A stretch of DNA of 64,000 bases from Nemophila menziesii (lineage: Eukaryota > Streptophyta > Magnoliopsida > Boraginales > Hydrophyllaceae). Positions 11,121-21,181 of the stretch are shown in pieces. Under the pieces are notes generated by a model. That model had not been told where the DNA came from. It did not search any database and worked only from the letters and a program-made list of their open reading frames with translations. The position numbers were made by a program, and so were the translations under genes. The stretch covers positions 32,108,731 to 32,172,730 of the forward strand of contig JARWIR010000010.1 in assembly GCA_029959085.1 (NCBI GenBank). The letters run 5' to 3'. The number at the start of each line of letters is the position of its first letter. Position 1 is the stretch's first letter.

Positions 11121-12530
11121 GGGATTCTGTTTACACTTTTTGTTGACTTGCAGGTAAACCAGGGATGGGTCCAGCTATTACGGTACAACCCTTTGAGTAT
11201 ATCCACTTGGGTCTAGTCCCACTAGTGAATAGATTTCTTGTTTGTTTTGTGAAGAGATTGTTTTTCATTTTTTAGTTCTTATGCAAGTGTGAGTTGAAGG
11301 GTATAGCCCATTGGGCTTGCCTAATTTTTTCTCCTATGAGCTTGTGAGTGAAGTGTTTTTTTTTTGTATCTGTTCCTATATGAACTGACTAGGACACAGC
11401 CTTTTGGGTCCGGCAAATTGAGTTAAAAATCTACTTGTAACACTTGGTGGAACTGGTGAACCCCTAGGGTACACCAAATGGGTTCCTAATGATTTGTTTC
11501 ACGAAAGTCTGACACAGAAAAAATCAGATCTCCTATACCTTAACATGGGCCCCAAAAAATATGAGGACTTGTAATACAATTAAATAAAAAATCACTTCAC
11601 ACAACTTGAAAAATTTAAAAACCAACATAAGTCCACACCTGTGGGTATTGATCCATCAGGTTAATGAAAAGAACAAAACAAATAAAAAACCGAATTACTG
11701 AAAAGAAAAAAATAAGAAGGATATAAAAGAAAAAAGTCCACCAAAAAATAAAACTAAGCCTTATTTAAAAGTCTTTTTAACTAGGCCTTAAAAAGTAAGT
11801 TGGATAAGAACTGAACTCTAATTTGTAGATTTTTCTAACAAGAAGAAGAAGTAGAGACCACTGTCAAGCAAAATTATCTAACTTAGATGATTTGTATTCA
11901 ATCAAACATAATTGACTCTTATATCTCTAAAATCTCTCTAATTCTCATGTTTTTTTTCCATGACCTCATACACAAATTTTACCTTGGTATTAAACAAATG
12001 ATATAACGCACAATATTAAAGATCCAAATGTAATCTAGAAAAAATAAACAAAAACTAATTAAGAATATAATAAGGGCAAGTTTGGCCCATTCTTGTTACG
12101 AGAGCTTCTTCCATACACATAATATATTATTTATTTAAAAAAATAGAAAACTATAATTAATCAATTACCATGCTACCCTTATTTGATGGATGAGGTGACT
12201 ACATTTTGTTTGGTTCGAGTAAGATAGTGCATAAAGCCACTTTTTGGAAATGAATTAGATTAGCTTTTTCGGTTAGACAATTCATGAACGAGAATTTGTA
12301 TATTTTTTAGCTAATTACTATTTTATCCTTATTAGGTCTTTGTATTATATTGGTTGACCCAAGTAGTATACTGTCGTTTATAATAGAGTTGGGGTTCTTT
12401 TTTAGTTCGAAATTTCTGAATGGAGAAAATGAAGGTTTTCTCCCATTTTTGACACATGTCAATTCCCTATAATTTTGATTTAATTTATTTAACAATATTG
12501 ATTACTTGAATAAAAAAACCAAAGTCTTTT
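11121..12530. other. Spacer, no gene seen
   Basis: AT-rich, with several phrases like gggtatagccc and gggtctagtccc between 11160 and 11330 that resemble the GGG-loop-CCC motif. No open frame longer than about 60 codons has recognisable content. Confidence 0.5.
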
Positions 12531-14790
12531 GGTTTACTTCACACGCCACCCCTCCTCTCTCCTCTCTCCCCCCTCACTTCTACGTTCGGTTTCTCTCTCT
12601 TTGTTTCTCCACTTTGAAAACATAAGCTTCAAACCTTCTTTAATCTCCAATGGCCGATGAAGCTTCGAGTCTATGGGTCAAAAAAAAGGTTGAATCTCTA
12701 ACACCTTGTTTTCCCACTATCTAGCCTTAAAGTTCTTGTTTGTAAAAGTAATATATAAAAACCGAAACCCCATTGTTGAAGTTCAAACACCCAAAAGCTT
12801 ATAATTTCGAAGGTGTTGAAGGTTTGAAGGGTGGTTAGTTTGTTGACGAAATTTCGGTTTTCTTTACAAAGGATATTTCAATCTCGGGCTTTGAAGCCCT
12901 CAACACCCGTTAGGTAATATACTTTTCTCTTAACAAGAAGTTTAATGGCTTGCATGTGTATAAGATCATGAAATGTGGAGTTTGGGTTTGTTTTTGGCTT
13001 GGTTTTTTGTTTTCGTTTTTCATCTTTTTTCATATTTTTCTAGTTATTGTTGTCGAAATTGTGTGGTAAAAGATTGAGATTGTTGAATTATATTTTCTGA
13101 AAGTGCTTGGAAACTTGTTGGGTTATTTCGTCTTAAATTTCCCAGATTTTGTTTCTTGACCGAGGTTTAAAAGTGTAATTATTTTTGAAGTAATTTTGTT
13201 ATGAATGTGAATTATTACCATGTATTTCAGGTTTCTTTATTTTCTAGATGTTTTTATTTTGAATATGGAAAAGTTTTGACTATGGAAAGATGATACATGA
13301 ATTAGTGTTTATTTTGTAAGTTACTGGAATTGTTATAAATCATAAGAATGTGTTTTGAAAAGCATAATCTTGAGCCTAGGTTATGGAAAAGAACTGATTA
13401 TGTAAAGTTGAAGCTTGAATGGGAGTATGTTGTATGATTTACTGGTTTTTTTAGACATCATTATTTTCATATGTATAGTATGTATAAATGTGGATATTGT
13501 TTTAATTTTGAGTGATTAATCTTGAATTGTGGTTGCTAATTTAGTGGAGATGTTGTGTAGTATAGTTCCTATGATAGCCGGATAATGTTAATAAAGGGTA
13601 TTGTATATGTATCATTCACATGTGTCGCCGAGGAACATGTTCGTCGTATATACCCGCCACCGCCACAGATTATTAAGCGTAAGTATATAAATATATCGTT
13701 TGTATTTGTCATATTTGCTAAATAGGTCAAGTTTGTAATTTGGTTTTATATAGAGGTGCTTTAAAATGTAGGGTCTATCTCGCAAAGAATGCTAAGTTTT
13801 GAAATTAATAATTAGACTCATGTAACTGATGAAAATTATTCATTTCACTTAATGTAAAAGTAACTTTTCAAAGTGTTATTAGTAGGGAGTTATAGAGTAT
13901 AGGATTGTTATGCAATATAGTATTATCATTATATACCATAAATTTGTAACAGTACAATTTATTTAATTTGTGTTATTTTATTATATTACTTAGGCGTCTC
14001 ATGGTAGATGAATATCAGTCGATTTTTCCCGACCTAAAATTCGATGTTGAAGCTATTAAGAGAAGGTTTGGCTCCCTCCCCCCCCCCGCTCATAGGGCCT
14101 TGTACGAGGCCCAATTTCAACTCAGTCAAGAAGAAGCACAACAAGCCGTGATGGAGGAGGCGGCGAACGAGGAGGATGATGATAATTCTGGTAGCGATGA
14201 ATAAGAGGACGAGCACCAACCGGTAAATTGCTGTTTTTTCTGCAAAGTTTGTAAATATTGTTACTGTATTAGTTTATGATAGTTTTTGTTTATGTTTGTA
14301 GATAAAACTTGTAACAAAGCTTTCGCTACCTAAAATGTCTGCTATGAATGGACCGTTTTCACCCGAGCAGAGACATGCTATAATAGACTTAGGATTTGGG
14401 GGAATGTTAGACTTTCCGAAGGCTATTATTCAAAGATATGTTTGTCGATTCATGGTGGAGGTGTTCGATGTGTCGACTAGATCATTCAAGCTTATGGGAT
14501 CTGAACTTACTTTCTCGTACTTAGATGTGTATAGGGTTCTTGGCACGCCGCGACACAGGCCCGTCCCACCTGTTGACGGGGTAGATTACCCGAGGGTGCG
14601 AGACTTGCAGATGCGGTTTGCGGGTGAATGGGTGAATGTGAGGTTTGTTAAGTTATGTCATTTATTCACAACCACGTCGGTTGGTGATATATCATTAAAC
14701 CGTATCATTAACCCCTACCAACCATCACAACCATATCTATCTTATCACCATAATCGCATCTACCTAAATCAATTAAACCCTAAAACTTGA
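12531..14790 (+). pseudogene. Multi-exon fragment, Ulp1/mobile-domain-associated N-terminal family
   Basis: A CT-rich leader (12540-12650) precedes ATG 12651 (MADEASSLWVKKK). After long intron-like AT-rich DNA, an exon after an acceptor at about 13994 reads VDEYQSIFPDLKFDVEAIKRRFGSL and becomes very acidic (EEAANEEDDDNSGSDE, stop at 14202). Another exon after an acceptor near 14301 reads IKLVTKLSLPKMSAMNG, then FSPEQRHAIIDLGFGGMLDFP, then FDVSTRSFKL and YLDVYRVLGTP. This IGFGGLL...FD..TRS...DV.RVLG pattern is known from plant proteins of unknown function that often carry a C-terminal Ulp1-like protease or plant mobile domain and are frequently captured by transposons. Reading stops at about 14668 without the rest, so this is a truncated gene or a captured piece. 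Confidence 0.55.
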
Positions 14791-15610
14791 GATTCATAAT
14801 ACTTATATAGGTCATTCAAGAAAAAACAAATTACGAGAGGCTAACGAGCCGGAAAAACCAATTATACCCGCGTTTTTTTGTATACCGTTAAACAAAACCA
14901 TATCAACAATATATAAACAAAAAATTACACTACACCCTAATTAATTCGAAACTACCCGGTGTTGACACGTCTCTAAAAGATCTATCATCACAAAAGACAA
15001 TACACTATTCTTATACTTAAAATTGAGAGAGAAAAAAAATACACAAACAATAAATTACACTATACTTAAATAAATCAAAACTCCACCAAAAGGAGATAGT
15101 GGATGCCAACTAGCAACGAATTGACCATTACATTAAATAATCCAAAATATTCTCCACGCGACACGTGGAAAATGGAAGCTATAACCTTCATTATTTACGT
15201 TGGAGATATTGAAACAAAAATTCCCACATGCATGCAAATGAAACAATAACTTGAACTCCTTAAACAATTCGATTCTTGCTTTATGAATTAATATAAACTC
15301 CTTCAACACTATTCACGTCATCATTACACCTAAAAAGCTACTTTATAGGGACACTATTCATGGAATGACCTTTAATCATGACCTATTAAGGGGTATTTCC
15401 GTAAAAGCACAAAAGAATTTATTTTCTAATTGTTTCTGGTATCTTTGCGATTGTGCCATGTGTCCTACCCACTGCCACGTAGCATGATCCTATTCGTACG
15501 CACATACATAGTGGGTATAGAAGAAAAATCCTCTTGTTATATTTCTTTTTTCCTTGTATCTAAAATCCAACCGTCATTATAAATCTAAACTAGTACATAA
15601 TTTAGAACTA
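14791..15610. other. Spacer, no gene seen
   Basis: AT-rich DNA without coherent reading frames. I see no repeat shared with other parts of the window. Confidence 0.5.
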
Positions 15611-15624
15611 CATGCTATAAAATC

Positions 15625-16162
15625 TCTCTTTCTTCATAACCACCATTGAGATTATTAAACACCTGTTTCAAATTCCCTCTTGATGGACAAGCATTTACAG
15701 CGTATTTACAAATAAACACTAGTTGACGCCGTAACTCCATCTTAGTAACTCCTCCCTTTTTAAAAACTCCACTTCATCAAATTGTCCTATATTCCAAACA
15801 ATTATAGGTTATTATTATTTTTTGGTTATATATCAAATAACTATTTTTATATCAAGAAAAAAACACAATAAGATATATACCTTAAACAAACGCATATGCT
15901 TATCACAATTTTGAACAAGGGAGATATATACCATAGCACAAGGGAGATGTTTTACCAAATCAAATCGGTCAAATTTTGAACACTAAAAGTAAGAGGAATA
16001 AAACTAATAAGCAAAATCCAAATCCAATCTACTAATTATATAATACATACAACAATTGGAAAGTGTAAATACGAGTCAGGATCATTTTCCTAGAGAATAC
16101 GATTCTTATCACAATTCAATACACAGTCAACATTACTCCTTGACATAACTGAAAAAAAAAAA
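15625..16162 (-). pseudogene. RIT1 pseudogene, exons 7 to 4 (3' part)
   Basis: Closely similar to 46640-47350 of the intact gene. Exon 7 is at about 15640-15795, and one A of an A-run is missing, which shifts the frame. Exon 6 is largely deleted: the sequence jumps from acgcatatgcttatc to the exon 5 part at about 15930. Exon 5 is partial and exon 4 lies at about 16060-16147. Intron DNA is also conserved, so this is a genomic duplicate and not a processed copy. It is interrupted at 16163 by the hairpin-motif element and resumes at 19479. Confidence 0.9.
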
Positions 16163-16935
16163 AAAAAGGAAATTATTTTTGAAGGCCAAATTTTTGGCCA
16201 CTTTATGTTTTAAATCCAAACTAAAAAAAACATACTTTTAAAAGTCTTTAGTTACTTTCTGATGGAGGTAATTTTACTATTTTACCCCTATCCAGTCCAG
16301 CGTGAGGGTACAGACCCACGAGGATTGAACGGGTTGTACCCATGACCCATTGTTTAAGTCCAGGTACTATTTTTTTATGCAGGGTTTTTTTGTTAAGTAC
16401 AAATATAAGGAGGGGCATGGCCCCATATTTTTTTACTTCATGGGTACGTCCCATAACGAGTTCAGTTTATTCAAATTTAGTTTTTTACTTCATGGGTACG
16501 ACCCATAACGAGTTTTATTTTCATTTAGTTTTAATCGATGTCTTTTATTCAAATTTTTGCTTGGTGGGGCTGGCCCCTTGACGAAAATTATACATGTTTC
16601 TGTAATCAATGGACTGCATTTTTATTAACTATAATGGAAAAGAAAAAAACCACAATGAAAAAAAACCATTTCTCACAAAACAGGCCAGACCCATTACCAA
16701 CAACAATTATTTTTTGGGCTGGCCATATCAGCAGACACAAACAACAACAAAAATAGCACACAACCCAAACCCTATAGTGGGCTGGACCATTGCCTCGCAA
16801 CAAGAAAAAACACCAGAAACCATACGAAATAATCTTCAACGCATCAAGGGGCTGTACCATCGAAACTACCATCGAAACTGGACATGCAAATGGTCTGGCC
16901 CCATCATGACCAACCCTTCTGAGGCCTGGCCCCAC
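16163..16935 (+). mobile_element. Unclassified element (locus 2), left part
   Basis: Inserted in the poly-A tract of the pseudogene intron between exons 4 and 3. The intact gene shows this intron without it (47341-47400). The left end ggaaattatttttgaaggcc resembles the reverse complement of the right end (gggttatttatttcctaagg), suggesting imperfect terminal inverted repeats. The part from 16300 carries many GGG-loop-CCC motifs: gggtacagaccc, gggttgtaccc, ggggcatggcccc, atgggtacgtcccat and ggggctggcccc. It has no coding content, and its open frames are low complexity. The left part ends at the solo LTR. The right part is 18537-19478. Confidence 0.6.
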
Positions 16936-17206
16936 TGGTGGGGGCAAAGGTGTGATAAAATAATAGATAAATAAAGATAATAATAAAGAACACACACCCT
17001 TGAGAACCACGGAACTCACTGCAAGTATCACAGATCGTTTGCAAGTTTAATGATAAGTTAAGTTCGTTCCCACTGGTGGGGGCAAAGGTGTGATAAAATA
17101 ATAGATAAATAAAGATAATAATAAAGAACACACACCCTTGAGAACCACGGAACTCACTGCAAGTATCACAGATCGTTTGCAAGTTTAATGATAAGTTAAG
17201 TTCGTT
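16931..17206. repeat. 138-bp tandem duplication at the solo-LTR edge
   Basis: The unit cccactggtgggggcaaagg... begins at 16931 and again at 17069, and the two copies are virtually identical. The unit includes the target-site bases cccac as well as the LTR end, so the duplication arose after the LTR had integrated. Confidence 0.92.
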
Positions 17207-18531
17207 CGCAGGGATTTAATCCGTTAGATCTATTTATATTTAACAAGCGTAGATGAATTTAGATATTTTAGATAAAAATATAAAAAGATGAATAAATATC
17301 TGATATGAAATAAACAAATATGAATGCAGATAAATAAATATGAATGTAAGTTAAATAAATTAGGATTAATATTATGAGTCTATTTTACTAACTTGTTATT
17401 CTAAATTGTCACAGATAAGCATTATATATTAACCAAGGTCTTGGGTAATGATTGGTGATTAAATCAAACCTTTATGGCTATCTAGTTAGGCAAAGGATCA
17501 AAACTAGACGATTATGTGGTGTTGTCAATAACTAAAATTAATCCTAAGATTGATCAGATCTAGGGTAATAAGTCAAAACACATAATAACAATATACGCCA
17601 AGCTTAATCAATTAAAATAACAAATAGTATTTATGAATGTAGACAAAATAATAACCCAACAATTAAAAGTAAAACTTACAGAATAAAAGCTTAGAAATAT
17701 GGTTTGAGCATAAATCTATAGCTAATTACCCTAAATATAGAGAAGGTGAGATGTAGAAGAGGAGTTTGTCACTCTCCAACTTCTTCTTCTTGTCTTCCTC
17801 TATAGGTCAGCTTGCTTCTTGGATGAATAGCTTGATTCTAAGGATGAATAATAAATATAAAGACTAAGCTATTATTTAAAACTAAGAAAATATAAGTAAG
17901 GACTAAGCCTAAGCTTGAAACTGAGCAAGGACATGTTTACAATGATAAGAGGGTGTATTTATAGGTGTCTTGGAAGCCCTAATTCGTTTTCTTGAAGGAG
18001 AAGTAAGTGGTGGACTCCAAGCCCAACTCTAATTCGTATGGAAATAAAGATAAACACTGCTGGACCGTTTTGAGCATATCTTCTTCGTTATTGGTCTGTT
18101 TGAGCTCCATAAGATACCAAAAGAATCGTAACAGAATTATCTTTGTCCCTATGAAAGGAAATTACCAAAATCGGCCTATTTCTTGGGGTAAATAACACTT
18201 CTTTAGGCGTGTACTGCAGAATCCCAGATTTAGGGAGCTTTTCCTTTTCATCTTTTTAGCTTTTGTTTCCTTATCTCCAATTTCCATGAAAATATCTTTC
18301 CATAAGTTGTAGTCTTTGACTTGGACTCTAATTAAGCTCCATAATTATCTTTAAAGCTACACACTAAATAAACAATTAAACCCAATATGCTCTAAAAATA
18401 TTATTTTACTAAATCAGGACTCAAAATAGGAAAGTGCACTATTTCTCAAGAAAATCGACTCAAAGACTTCCTAAATCACTAAAAATGATGTCTCATCCTA
18501 ATATAAATCTATCACAAATGAGGAGACATCA
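16936..18531 (-). mobile_element. Solo LTR, Athila-like family
   Basis: A 1.6-kb LTR on the minus strand. Its 5' end (at 18531) reads TGATGTCTCC and its 3' end (at 16936) reads CCACCA, as in the LTRs with primer sites at 32415-33948 and 60485-62047. The five bases cccac flank it on both sides (16931-16935 and 18532-18536). No internal sequence is present, so it is the product of LTR-LTR recombination. The TATA-like region lies near 17950 (tgtatttata). A 138-bp duplication lengthens the 3' end. Confidence 0.88.
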
Positions 18532-18536
18532 CCCAC

Positions 18537-19478
18537 CAAGACATAACACGAAACAAAAACACTGGGGCTGTACCTCCGTCGCACGAAACAAAAACACAGA
18601 AGGGTGATGGTCGAGATCCAGCGTTGGTGTGCAGCAAAGATGGCGATGGTGAAGCCGAGGAAATCCACGGTGCAGCAACAGGCTTGATGTTCTAGTCTTC
18701 TTGAAAAAACCCAGATCTGTATCTAGTTCGACCATGGTAAGTAGCAAAGAGGATAGACGGTGGTAGGGTTCATCTCTCGAACACGGTGGCGCAGTTCCTG
18801 ATGCAGCGGTGGTGCAGATCTCGAGCATGGTGGCGCAGTTCTGGGAACAGAAACAGGGATGAAGGTCGATCTCGGGGCTTCTACGGTTGTGCTGGCCACG
18901 ATCTGGATCTGGATCTGGATGGCTGACGGAGATGGATCTGGATCTGGTGGTCTTGGTGATGGTGGTTTGCTGGGGGACTTCGGTGGTGATGGTGGTTAGA
19001 AGGTTGGGAGGTGATGGAGGTGAGTTGTTAGGTGGGGTGGGGTTGGATGATACTGGTTCGCCGGAGGTGGGGATGGGGGTGGTTCGGTGTTGAAGATGGA
19101 GGGGGGGTTGGGGTTGCTGTGAGTGTTTTCATGGTAAAGGTGGAGGTGGGGGTGGGTGGTTCGCCGGCAGAGAGAGAGCAGTGGTGACGCTGAGTGCTGG
19201 TCAGTGGTGGCCATGGTGATGTTGTTGGTAGGGGGCAGTGGTTTGGGTAGAACAAAAGGCAGAGAAAGAAGAGAGAGAATGGAGGGGATAGAAAATGGGT
19301 TTGGGGGGGATCGTGGTTCTTAATAGGAATAGATTTTGGTTTTTCAGCTTTTCAATGGTGAGCAATGGGTGGGAGGGTAGTTTAGGTAGCTTTGGGCTAT
19401 TAGTTAGTTTGTAATGGGCTGGTTAGATTAGGCTTTTGTTTATAAAGTGTATATGGCCTTAGGCCTTAGGAAATAAAT
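18537..19478 (+). mobile_element. Unclassified element (locus 2), right part
   Basis: Continues after the solo LTR with ggggctgtacctccg. It then has a G-rich, coding-like but repetitive stretch of ggtggtg, gatctggatctgg and gagagaga, and ends in T-rich DNA with ggccttaggccttagg before the resumed poly-A tract of the RIT1 intron. Overlapping open frames on both strands have no recognisable domain. The order of hairpin motifs, GTGG/AGATCT-rich core and GGCC-containing end is shared with 52987-54265. Confidence 0.55.
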
Positions 19479-20917
19479 AACCCAAAAAAAATCAGCAAAC
19501 AATCAAAATTTATGTAGTACACACATTTACACACCAAATTGACTCGCGCAAACCGATAAATTTGTGGACCCCAGCGAAAATACGCCATAATTTTCAGTCA
19601 AAGACTTTTTCTCTCCAATATCTCCAATATCTCTAATATCTTAAACCTATCCTATCGGAAGTAAGGAATTGGTTAGATCAAGGTTCATATTGGAACATCG
19701 CCCATGTTGACAGGAGATATAACTCTACAGTTGATGTGCTTGCAAAGTGTACCAGAAGGAAGATAGATCTGTCGGGCTGGAAGGATTTCTCACTTATAGC
19801 TTCTAATTTATTTCTATTAAATTGGTGTAATACGTATAAATGAATTTCTTGTATTTTCCGGTTGATATAAAAAAATATCTCCAATATCCAAGTTAACAGA
19901 TAAAAGGGTAGATTTGTCCGTAGATTTTGAAGATTTAATAGAAACCTGAGGAGATAATTCTCCTCTCTGTGAGCGAAACACTCTATCTTTCTTAACTATA
20001 TCAGCTACTTTTTTATTACATAAATTAGGGTTTGAATTAATAATATCATAAACATGTTTCCAGAAAAGCTCAGGGTTTAAACCTCGAGCCCAACTTTCTT
20101 TATCATCTCCAGCTATATAAGTCCAACTAAATTTAGAAGTAGTTCGAAAATTACTTCTTAAAGCTGATGTAAAGATATGTATTATAGGTGTGAAATCCCA
20201 TGAATTAGAATCAGGTACTTCATTAACCATATAACTGTTTTTTGTGATATCCATAAAGGACGTAACGATTTTTTTAATGAAGAGGAAATTGAAGCTATAT
20301 TTGCTCCGCTTGATTCTAATTCGTTAGTCCAGTTTTGTAATCAATTCTCGATTAATTCTCTTTCTGTAAGTGAAATCCAAAGTGGGAGATGTAATGTACA
20401 ATCCCAATCAGATTTTGTATCCTGAATAGGTAAAAAAGCAAAATAAAAGATGTAATTAAACTAAAAAACACCCAATTTTATAAACTAAATGATTTTACTT
20501 ACATTAGGTTTAATAGTTTTGCTTCTATAATTAGCAATTGCACAATTCAATACACATGTCCAAATTGGAATGGTCTTGGACATGCTATTAGGGAATCTCT
20601 TACCTTTTCAAGTTGAATCAACTATCATACATCCTCCTTTCTGTCCTACCCATTACATAATTAAAAAAATTATATATTATGCTTATTTATTGAATTTATA
20701 AATGTTATATGTTACCGGCGAGGAGTGCCACGTGGAGGTTAAGACGGGAGGTATTGAAGGACCAGTTATTGGTGTGGGCGCCGGTGGATTTGAAGTAACA
20801 GGTGGAGTGAAATTCGGGAGAGTACCAAAGGTGACATCGGAGGTTAGCGAGAAGAGGAAGCTGAGGCCAAAGTTGAGAGATTTCACCGACGAAGATGGAG
20901 TCTTCGTAGATGGAACT
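19479..20917 (-). pseudogene. RIT1 pseudogene, exons 3 to 1 (middle part)
   Basis: Aligns with 47360-48540 of the intact gene. Exon 3 is at about 19546-20422, exon 2 at about 20505-20650 and most of exon 1 at 20716-20917 (SIYEDSIFVGEISQLWPQLP, NNWSFNTSRLNLHVALLAG). Exon 3 has lost one T near 20220 (frameshift) and carries a LINE insert at 19641-19875. Exon 1 is cut at 20917 by a large insertion and its 5' end reappears at 23849. Splice sites are mostly conserved. Several breaks make it non-functional. Confidence 0.9.
19641..19875 (+). mobile_element. 5'-truncated LINE insertion (about 235 bp)
   Basis: A short insert in pseudogene exon 3, absent from the intact copy (47480-47520). It reads as the end of a LINE RNase H domain (WNIAHVDRRYNSTVDVLAKCTRRK), has a 3' untranslated part and ends in a short A-run. 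It is flanked by copies of atatctccaatatc, consistent with a target duplication inside an existing tctccaata repeat. Confidence 0.8.
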
Positions 20918-21181
20918 GAGGCAGAGTGGAGCCAGGATTTGTTGATACGGGGCCAAGGGGGGTGGGGGCAGCGCCCCCGATTTTTTTTTTAAAACTTCTT
21001 TTTTACGGTAGGTCCATATATTGTACAAAAATTGCAATAGAAGTCCTTATCTTGTAAAAAATTACACTATATATCTCTATATTATGTAAAAATTACACTA
21101 TAAGCCTTTATATAAAAAATTTTAAATTATTTATCCTATAATATATAAAATAAAATCTATTTTGCTATAAATTTTTTTTTT
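20918..21181. mobile_element. Unclassified insert in RIT1 exon 1, left part
   Basis: Begins where exon 1 homology stops. It contains the inverted-repeat-like gggggcagcgccccc at about 20963-20977 and then very AT-rich DNA. With 23641-23848 it appears to be one insertion into exon 1 that later received the LINE at 21171-23640. Class unknown. Confidence 0.5.

Noticed and set aside
16606..17182. Frames of 92-141 codons around 16.6-17.2 kb
   Set aside because: They span the edge between the unclassified element and a solo LTR and repeat with the 138-bp duplication, so they cannot be one gene.
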